Assembly (NCBI RefSeq): GCF_024170165.1
Contig: NZ_JALJXP010000002.1
Span: forward strand, 434,001-498,000
Direction of reading: 5' to 3'
Source: Pseudomonas nitroreducens
GTDB taxonomy: Bacteria; Pseudomonadota; Gammaproteobacteria; Pseudomonadales; Pseudomonadaceae
Length of the DNA stretch: 64,000 bases
Within the stretch, counting starts at the first letter, position 1. Every line of letters starts with the position of its first letter. Under the pieces are notes generated by a model. The model searched no databases and had not been told where the DNA came from. It saw only the letters and a list, made by a program, of their open reading frames with translations. A program made the translations under genes and the position numbers. Shown here piece by piece: positions 58,935 to 64,000 of this stretch.

Positions 58935-60152
58935 TCAGAACAGCTTGCGGCCCTTGTTCGCGGCGATACGCATGCGCAGCGCGTTGAGCTTGATGAAGCC
59001 AGCGGCATCGGCCTGGTTGTAGGCGCCGCCGTCTTCCTCGAAGGTCGCGATGTTGGCGTCGAACAGCGAGTCGTCGGACTTGCGGCCGACCACGATGACG
59101 TTGCCCTTGTACAGCTTCAGGCGCACGACGCCGTTCACGTGCTCCTGGGAGGCATCGATCATCTGCTGGAGCATTTCGCGCTCCGGGCTCCACCAGTAGC
59201 CGGTGTAGATCAGCTTGGCGTAGCGCGGCATCAGCTCGTCCTTCAGGTGAGCGACTTCGCGGTCCAGGGTGATCGACTCGATGGCGCGGTGCGCCTTGAG
59301 CATGATGGTGCCGCCGGGGGTCTCGTAGCAGCCACGGGACTTCATGCCGACGTAACGGTTCTCGACGATGTCCAGACGGCCGATGCCGTTGGCGCCGCCG
59401 ATGCGGTTCAGCTCGGTCAGGACCTGGGCCGGAGTCATGTCCTTGCCGTCGATGGCGACGATGTCGCCCTTGCGGTAGGTCAGCTCGAGGTAGGTGGCGG
59501 TGTCAGGGGCCTTCTCCGGGGAGACGGTCCACTTCCACATGTCTTCTTCGTGCTCGGTCCAGGTGTCTTCCAGCACACCGCCTTCATAGGAGATGTGCAG
59601 CAGGTTGGCATCCATGGAGTACGGCGATTTCTTCTTGCCGTGGCGCTCGATCGGGATGTTGTGCGCTTCGGCGTAGTCCATCAGCTTCTCGCGGGACAGC
59701 AGGTCCCACTCACGCCAGGGTGCAATCACCTTCACGCCCGGTTTCAGCGCGTAGGCGCCCAGCTCGAAACGTACCTGGTCGTTCCCCTTGCCGGTGGCGC
59801 CGTGGGAGATGGCATCAGCGCCGGTGGCGTTGGCGATCTCGATCAGGCGCTTGGCGATCAGCGGGCGGGCGATGGAAGTACCCAGCAGGTACTCGCCTTC
59901 GTAAACGGTGTTGGCACGGAACATCGGGAAGACGAAGTCGCGGACGAACTCTTCTCGCAGGTCCTCGATGAAGACCTCTTTCACGCCCATCTGCTTGGCC
60001 TTGGCGCGGGCCGGTTCAACCTCTTCGCCCTGACCCAGGTCGGCGGTGAAGGTCACCACTTCGCAGTTATAGGTATCCTGCAGCCACTTCAGAATTACCG
60101 AGGTGTCCAGGCCACCGGAATACGCCAGGACTACCTTCTTCACGTCCGCCAT
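58935..60152 (-). CDS. argG: Argininosuccinate synthase
   Basis: A 405-residue enzyme joining citrulline and aspartate with ATP in arginine synthesis. The N-type PP-loop is A-Y-S-G-G-L-D-T-S (9-17); also seen are [36 protein letters not shown] (~113-127), S-R-E-K-L-M-D-Y-A and [17 protein letters not shown]. Length equals that of the P. aeruginosa enzyme. The ATG at 60150-60152 gives [12 protein letters not shown]; nine upstream residues are not conserved. Confidence 0.97.
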   Translation of the reverse strand: MADVKKVVLAYSGGLDTSVILKWLQDTYNCEVVTFTADLGQGEEVEPARAKAKQMGVKEVFIEDLREEFVRDFVFPMFRANTVYEGEYLLGTSIARPLIAKRLIEIANATGADAISHGATGKGNDQVRFELGAYALKPGVKVIAPWREWDLLSREKLMDYAEAHNIPIERHGKKKSPYSMDANLLHISYEGGVLEDTWTEHEEDMWKWTVSPEKAPDTATYLELTYRKGDIVAIDGKDMTPAQVLTELNRIGGANGIGRLDIVENRYVGMKSRGCYETPGGTIMLKAHRAIESITLDREVAHLKDELMPRYAKLIYTGYWWSPEREMLQQMIDASQEHVNGVVRLKLYKGNVIVVGRKSDDSLFDANIATFEEDGGAYNQADAAGFIKLNALRMRIAANKGRKLF

Positions 60153-60284
60153 GCCACTCAACTCCACGGGGGTTGTCACGAAAGGGACCGATTCTACTGT
60201 CCGCTCGGAATAATTTACAGAGGGGCGACAGCTTTAGACGACAAAGCGACAAATACTATCGTCGGTGCGACCCGACGCCGCGGG

Positions 60285-61304
60285 TCAGCCCTTGGGTGTC
60301 ACGGGTGGCGTGGCGGGGGGATTGGCAGCGTTGGCGGCAGGCGCTGTCGGCGCAGCCTGAGCGGGCGCACTGGCAGTGGGCGCCGGCGCGCTGGGAGCAC
60401 TGGCGGCAGGAGCGGGCGCTTCGGCGGGAGGCTGTTCCACCACCGCCTCGCGGGACAGGTTCACCGTCACCCGGCGGTTCTTCGCGCGGTTGGCGGCGGA
60501 ATTGTTCTTCACCAGCGGATAGCGCTCGCCATAGAAGCGCACGGTGATCTGCGACTCGGCCACGCCATTGGCCTTGAGGTACTCCATCACGGCGATGGCG
60601 CGGCGGCGCGAAGCCTCGCGATTGGCCAGGCGGTTGCCGCTGTTGTCGGAGTGGCCGTCCAGTTCGATGCGGTTCACCGTCGGATCGGCCTTCATGTACT
60701 GCAGGATGATGTCCAGCTTGGCGCGGCCCAGCGGGTCGACCTCGGTACCACCGTCCGGGAAGCCGACCTGGCTCTGGCGCACCTGGTCGAAGTTCACCGG
60801 GAGCATCTTCGTCGAACAATCCTGGAACTGCGTATACCCGTCGGCGAAACGCGTCGGCATCAGCCGCACCAGCAGGGTCTCGCCGGTGCGCGTGCGGTGG
60901 CGAACCTCCGGCGCGCGGCCTTCCAGCAGCCCGCCGAGCAGGCGCCCGGCCTGCTGCTGGGTGCTGCTGAACGGCACATCGCCCGAACCGACTCGCACCG
61001 AGCCAAGGTTCAGATCGCCCTGCCCCGGCCGCCACGGTGGCGCGGCCGCCAGCAGCGTCGCCGTACCACTACCCAGCCAGCCGGTCTGCGGTTTGAGGCG
61101 GAAGGTCGGCTGCTCGCCGGCGCGCCAGACGAATTCACCCAGGCCGAAACCGGCCACGCTCTGCGACAGCCGGCACTCGAACTGATCGCCCGCCACCGTC
61201 CATTGCGCACTTTCCATGCGCGTCTGGAAGGTCAGCCCCCAGGCCGGAAGGCTGGCACAGAGAGCGAGCAGGAGAAGGGAGGGCTGGCGCACGATGGCTT
61301 CCAT
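60285..61304 (-). CDS. motY: MotY-like flagellar motor protein, OmpA domain
   Basis: A 339-residue exported protein. Signal peptide (L-L-L-L-A-L-C-A-S-L-P-A-W-G) then a ~150-residue MotY N-terminal beta domain beginning L-T-F-Q-T-R-M-E-S-A-Q-W (family start), with C43-C162-type cysteines for the disulphide. Residues ~170-290 are the OmpA-like peptidoglycan-binding domain (I-E-L-D-G-H-S-D-N-S-G-N-R, S-R-R-R-A-I-A-V, A-N-R-A-K-N-R-R-V-T-V). The last ~45 residues are an Ala/Pro-rich tail. MotY forms the T-ring that holds MotA/B or MotC/D stators. PAO1 motY (PA3526) has the same place between argG and pyrC. Confidence 0.88.
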   Translation of the reverse strand: MEAIVRQPSLLLLALCASLPAWGLTFQTRMESAQWTVAGDQFECRLSQSVAGFGLGEFVWRAGEQPTFRLKPQTGWLGSGTATLLAAAPPWRPGQGDLNLGSVRVGSGDVPFSSTQQQAGRLLGGLLEGRAPEVRHRTRTGETLLVRLMPTRFADGYTQFQDCSTKMLPVNFDQVRQSQVGFPDGGTEVDPLGRAKLDIILQYMKADPTVNRIELDGHSDNSGNRLANREASRRRAIAVMEYLKANGVAESQITVRFYGERYPLVKNNSAANRAKNRRVTVNLSREAVVEQPPAEAPAPAASAPSAPAPTASAPAQAAPTAPAANAANPPATPPVTPKG

Positions 61305-61430
61305 ACAGATAAAGAGGCGTCCCAGATTCTATCGGTCGGCCTCGGCAAAACTTGATAGCGAGTGCCGGCGGCGGCCTTTTCCGGTAGCATTTCACCCTCT
61401 TCCCGCTGCAACCGCACCCCTGGAATCCGC

Positions 61431-62477
61431 ATGTCCGACCGCCTGACACTCCTGCGCCCCGACGACTGGCACATCCACCTGCGCGACGGCGCCGCTCTCG
61501 CGCAAACCGTCGGCGACGCCGCCCGCACCTTCGGCCGCGCCATCATCATGCCGAACCTGGTCCCGCCGGTACGCAACGCCGCCGAAGCCGACGCCTACCG
61601 CCAGCGCATCCTGGCCGCCCGCCCGGCCGGCAGCCGCTTCGAGCCGCTGATGGTGCTGTACCTCACCGACCGCACCAGCGCCGAGGAAGTCCGCGCCGCC
61701 AAGGCCTCCGGCTTCGTGCACGCCGCCAAGCTGTACCCGGCCGGCGCCACCACCAACTCCGATTCCGGCGTCACCAGCGTCGACAACATCTTCCACGTGC
61801 TCGAAGCCATGGCCGAAGTCGGCCTGCCGCTGCTCGTGCACGGCGAGGTGACCCGCGCCGAGGTCGACGTGTTCGACCGCGAGAAGCGCTTCATCGACGA
61901 GCACCTGACCCGCGTGGTCGAGCGCTTCCCGACCCTCAAGGTGGTCTTCGAGCACATCACCACCGGCGATGCCGCCGCCTTCGTCAAGGCCGCCCCGGCC
62001 AATGTCGGCGCCACCATCACTGCGCACCACCTGCTCTATAACCGCAACCACATGCTGGTTGGCGGCATCCGTCCGCACTTCTATTGCCTGCCGATCCTCA
62101 AGCGCAACACCCATCAGGAAGCCCTGCTGGATGCCGCCACCAGTGGCAGCCCGAAGTTCTTCCTCGGCACCGACTCGGCGCCCCACGCGCGCCACGCCAA
62201 GGAAGCCGCCTGCGGTTGCGCCGGCTGCTACACCGCCTACGCCGCCATCGAGCTGTATGCCGAAGCCTTCGAACAGCGCAAGGCGCTGGACAAGCTGGAA
62301 GGCTTCGCCAGCCTCCACGGCCCGGACTTCTACGGCCTGCCGCGCAACAGCGACCGCATCACCCTGGTCCGCGAAGAATGGGAAGCCCCGGCCTCGCTGC
62401 CGTTCGGCGACTTCGACGTGGTCCCGCTGCGCGCCGGTGAAAAACTGCGCTGGCGCCTGCTGGAGACCGAGGCATGA
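61431..62477 (+). CDS. pyrC: Dihydroorotase
   Basis: A 348-residue type II dihydroorotase of de novo pyrimidine synthesis (carbamoyl-aspartate to dihydroorotate). The zinc-site motif D-W-H-I-H-L-R-D-G is at 12-20; the carboxylated Lys is in [16 protein letters not shown] (~96-111); further ligands are in L-L-V-H-G-E-V (~132-138), F-E-H-I-T-T and the catalytic Asp in L-G-T-D-S-A-P-H-A (~246-254). Start ATG 61431 gives the standard length. It overlaps rnt by four bases, so both are translated together. Confidence 0.96.
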   Translation: MSDRLTLLRPDDWHIHLRDGAALAQTVGDAARTFGRAIIMPNLVPPVRNAAEADAYRQRILAARPAGSRFEPLMVLYLTDRTSAEEVRAAKASGFVHAAKLYPAGATTNSDSGVTSVDNIFHVLEAMAEVGLPLLVHGEVTRAEVDVFDREKRFIDEHLTRVVERFPTLKVVFEHITTGDAAAFVKAAPANVGATITAHHLLYNRNHMLVGGIRPHFYCLPILKRNTHQEALLDAATSGSPKFFLGTDSAPHARHAKEAACGCAGCYTAYAAIELYAEAFEQRKALDKLEGFASLHGPDFYGLPRNSDRITLVREEWEAPASLPFGDFDVVPLRAGEKLRWRLLETEA

Positions 62478-63154
62478 GTGACGAGAACGAAATCTTCGAA
62501 GAAGAACTCGACGGCTCCTTCCCGCCTGGCCCGCGCCACCCGATGGCGCGCCGCTTCCGTGGCTACCTGCCGGTCGTGGTGGACGTCGAGACCGGTGGCT
62601 TCAACGCCGGCACCGACGCCCTGCTGGAAATCGCCGCCGTGACCATCGGCATGGACGAAAGCGGCTACCTGTTCCCCGAGCACACCTACTTCTTCCGTGT
62701 GGAGCCCTTTGAAGGCGCCAACATCGAACAGGCGGCACTGGAGTTCACCGGCATCAAGCTGGACCACCCGCTGCGCATGGCCGTGCCGGAAGAGCAGGCG
62801 CTGACCGAGATCTTCCGTGGCATCCGCAAATCGCTGAAGTCCAACGGCTGCAAGCGGGCGATCCTGGTCGGCCATAACAGCAGCTTCGACCTGGGCTTCC
62901 TCAACGCCGCGGTCAACCGCAGCGGCGTGAAGCGCAACCCGTTCCACCCGTTCTCCAGCTTCGACACCGCCACCCTCGCAGGCCTCGCCTACGGCCAGAC
63001 CGTCCTGGCGAAGGCCTGCCAGACCGCCGGCATCGAGTTCGACAACCGCGAGGCCCACTCGGCGCGCTACGACACCGAGAAGACCGCCGAGCTGTTCTGC
63101 GGCATCGTCAACCGCTGGAAGGAATTCGGCGGCTGGATGGAAGACGATCACTGA
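62474..63154 (+). CDS. rnt: Ribonuclease T
   Basis: A 226-residue DEDDh 3'-5' exoribonuclease that trims tRNA and other stable RNA 3' ends. Exo I is [11 protein letters not shown] (D and E ligands, ~34-44); exo II is [10 protein letters not shown] (~133-142); exo III is H-S-A-R-Y-D-T (~193-199, with the catalytic His). The N-terminus is extended and acidic relative to E. coli RNase T (215 aa). Overlaps pyrC by four bases and is followed by a strong terminator. Confidence 0.96.
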   Translation: MSDENEIFEEELDGSFPPGPRHPMARRFRGYLPVVVDVETGGFNAGTDALLEIAAVTIGMDESGYLFPEHTYFFRVEPFEGANIEQAALEFTGIKLDHPLRMAVPEEQALTEIFRGIRKSLKSNGCKRAILVGHNSSFDLGFLNAAVNRSGVKRNPFHPFSSFDTATLAGLAYGQTVLAKACQTAGIEFDNREAHSARYDTEKTAELFCGIVNRWKEFGGWMEDDH

Positions 63155-63170
63155 TCGCGCTGTCCTGAAT

Positions 63171-63200
63171 GAAAAAGCCCCGCGATTGCGGGGCTTTTTC
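63171..63200. terminator. Bidirectional rho-independent terminator
   Basis: GAAAAAGCCCCGC pairs perfectly with GCGGGGCTTTTTC around GATT. It separates the convergent rnt and peroxiredoxin genes and has T runs on both strands. Confidence 0.93.
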
Positions 63201-63214
63201 ATGCACCAGCAGCC

Positions 63215-63817
63215 TTACAGCTTGCCGGCATTCTCGGCCAGGTAGGCGGCAACGCCTTCGGGCGAGGCGGTCATGCCCTTGTCGCCCTTCTTCCAGTTGG
63301 CCGGGCAGACTTCGCCATGCTCCTCGGTGAACTGCAGGGCGTCGACCAGACGCAGCAGTTCGTCCATGTTGCGGCCCAGCGGCAGGTCGTTGACGATCTG
63401 CGAACGCACCACGCCGTTCTGGTCGATCAGGAAGGCGCCACGGAAAGCCACGCCGCCCTCGGACTCGACGTCATAGGCCTTGGCGATCTCGTGGGTGATA
63501 TCAGCGGCCAGGGTGTACTTGACCGGGCCGATGCCGCCCTTGTCCACCGGGGTGTTGCGCCAGGCGTTGTGGGTGAAGTGGGAGTCGATGGAGACGCCGA
63601 TCACTTCCACGTTGCGCGCCTGGAAGTCCGGGATGCGGTGGTCCAGGGCGATCAGCTCGGACGGGCAGACGAAGGTGAAGTCCAGCGGGTAGAAGAACAC
63701 CAGTCCGTACTTGCCCTTGATGGCTTCGGACAGCACGAAGCTGTCGACGATCTCGCCGGTGCCCAGCACGGCGGCCACGTTGAAATCGGGAGCTTTCTTA
63801 CCTACGAGTACGCTCAT
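63215..63817 (-). CDS. 2-Cys peroxiredoxin (AhpC/TSA, Prx1 type)
   Basis: A 200-residue typical 2-Cys peroxiredoxin that reduces H2O2 and organic peroxides. The peroxidatic Cys is C51 in Y-P-L-D-F-T-F-V-C-P-S-E, the resolving Cys is C171 in G-E-V-C-P-A-N-W. G-G-x-G-type (G-G-I-G, 94-97) and a C-terminal helix after C171 (V-A-A-Y-L-A-E-N) are present; no Y-F motif, so sensitivity to over-oxidation cannot be judged. It corresponds by position to PAO1 PA3529, next to the bacterioferritin genes. The remaining 183 bp to the window edge hold its promoter side; no gene seen there. Confidence 0.95.
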   Translation of the reverse strand: MSVLVGKKAPDFNVAAVLGTGEIVDSFVLSEAIKGKYGLVFFYPLDFTFVCPSELIALDHRIPDFQARNVEVIGVSIDSHFTHNAWRNTPVDKGGIGPVKYTLAADITHEIAKAYDVESEGGVAFRGAFLIDQNGVVRSQIVNDLPLGRNMDELLRLVDALQFTEEHGEVCPANWKKGDKGMTASPEGVAAYLAENAGKL

Positions 63818-64000
63818 TCCTTGTCTCCGGAAATGGTGAGGCGCTAGAGAGCGAAAAGCCCGCTGCCCGTTCGAAACTGCCGGGCTTGAGGGGTTGTCGC
63901 TCGAGTGGGGCGGCCATCATACACCCGGTGCGCAAGGCCTTCATCCACGCACCTTCGGCACTGACTCCGTGACCGGGTTGACCATTTATCGGGATGCCGG

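Noticed and set aside
1-64000. CRISPR array, tRNA or rRNA genes, prophage or insertion sequences
   Set aside because: I saw no spaced direct repeats of CRISPR type, no tRNA cloverleaf or rRNA sequence, and no transposase, integrase or phage structural genes. The dispersed repeats found are small palindromes.
63818-64000. A promoter (TATGAT) and a partial gene at the right edge
   Set aside because: A TATGAT-like hexamer is present on the minus strand but no -35 at a suitable distance, and no start codon with a readable frame is visible before the edge.

Overview
The window looks like chromosomal DNA of a Pseudomonas close to the P. aeruginosa / P. nitroreducens / P. citronellolis part of the genus. 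The basis is high G+C, codon use that is almost wholly G/C in third positions, many GTAGGAGC...GCTCCTAC REP palindromes, and gene neighbourhoods recalled from P. aeruginosa PAO1: pha/sha antiporter - slyB - glycerate kinase - pdxH - ompA - esterase - dinG - quiP; dcd - mrp - metG - rnf - nth; gloA - argG - motY - pyrC - rnt - peroxiredoxin. No rRNA, tRNA, CRISPR array, insertion sequence or prophage was recognised. Species assignment is inference.

Layout. 1-2.1 kb: the 5' end of recJ, a YaeQ protein and a membrane diguanylate cyclase. 2.3-9.0 kb: an accessory-looking catabolic island. It holds a family III CoA-transferase, an FCD-type GntR regulator with an SDR dehydrogenase, and, divergently, a polyamine-type binding protein followed by an APH-fold small-molecule kinase and a class III PLP enzyme. 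The last two resemble the hydroxylysine / amino-alcohol kinase plus phospho-lyase pair. A perfect 22-bp palindrome sits between the two arms. 9.1-13.1 kb: a PagP-like lipid A palmitoyltransferase candidate in an operon with a SlyB-like lipoprotein, preceded by five CTGAAC units at 11/10-bp spacing that resemble a PhoP-type direct-repeat box; then a LysR/SDR pair and small genes. 13.3-16.4 kb: a four-gene operon (EamA exporter, Cds1-like PLP enzyme, Asp/Glu racemase, small protein). 16.4-17.0 kb: a 640-bp repeat-rich, strongly structured gap.

17-35 kb: the six-gene Pha/Sha (Mrp-type) cation/proton antiporter with an A-B fusion, a second SlyB paralogue, glycerate kinase, pdxH, an OmpA lipoprotein with a duplicated GHWWWPF motif, a family VIII esterase, a GH50-like glycoside hydrolase, dinG, a collagen-like exported protein and another OmpA lipoprotein. 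35-41 kb: small conserved genes including two SEC-C zinc-motif proteins, a TRIC-type channel and the acyl-homoserine-lactone acylase quiP. 41-48 kb: a P-loop protein, dcd, a short MreB-like protein, mrp and metG.

48-56 kb: a CcdAB toxin-antitoxin pair placed immediately upstream of the complete rnfABCDGE electron-transport operon and nth, all on one strand and mostly overlapping or nearly so. 56-64 kb: a small acidic protein, the nucleosidase ppnN, gloA, argG, motY, pyrC, rnt and a 2-Cys peroxiredoxin. The right-hand half is core metabolism. The most novel material is the kinase/phospho-lyase island, the PagP-SlyB operon with its phased repeats, the ccdAB-rnf junction and the structured intergenic repeat.
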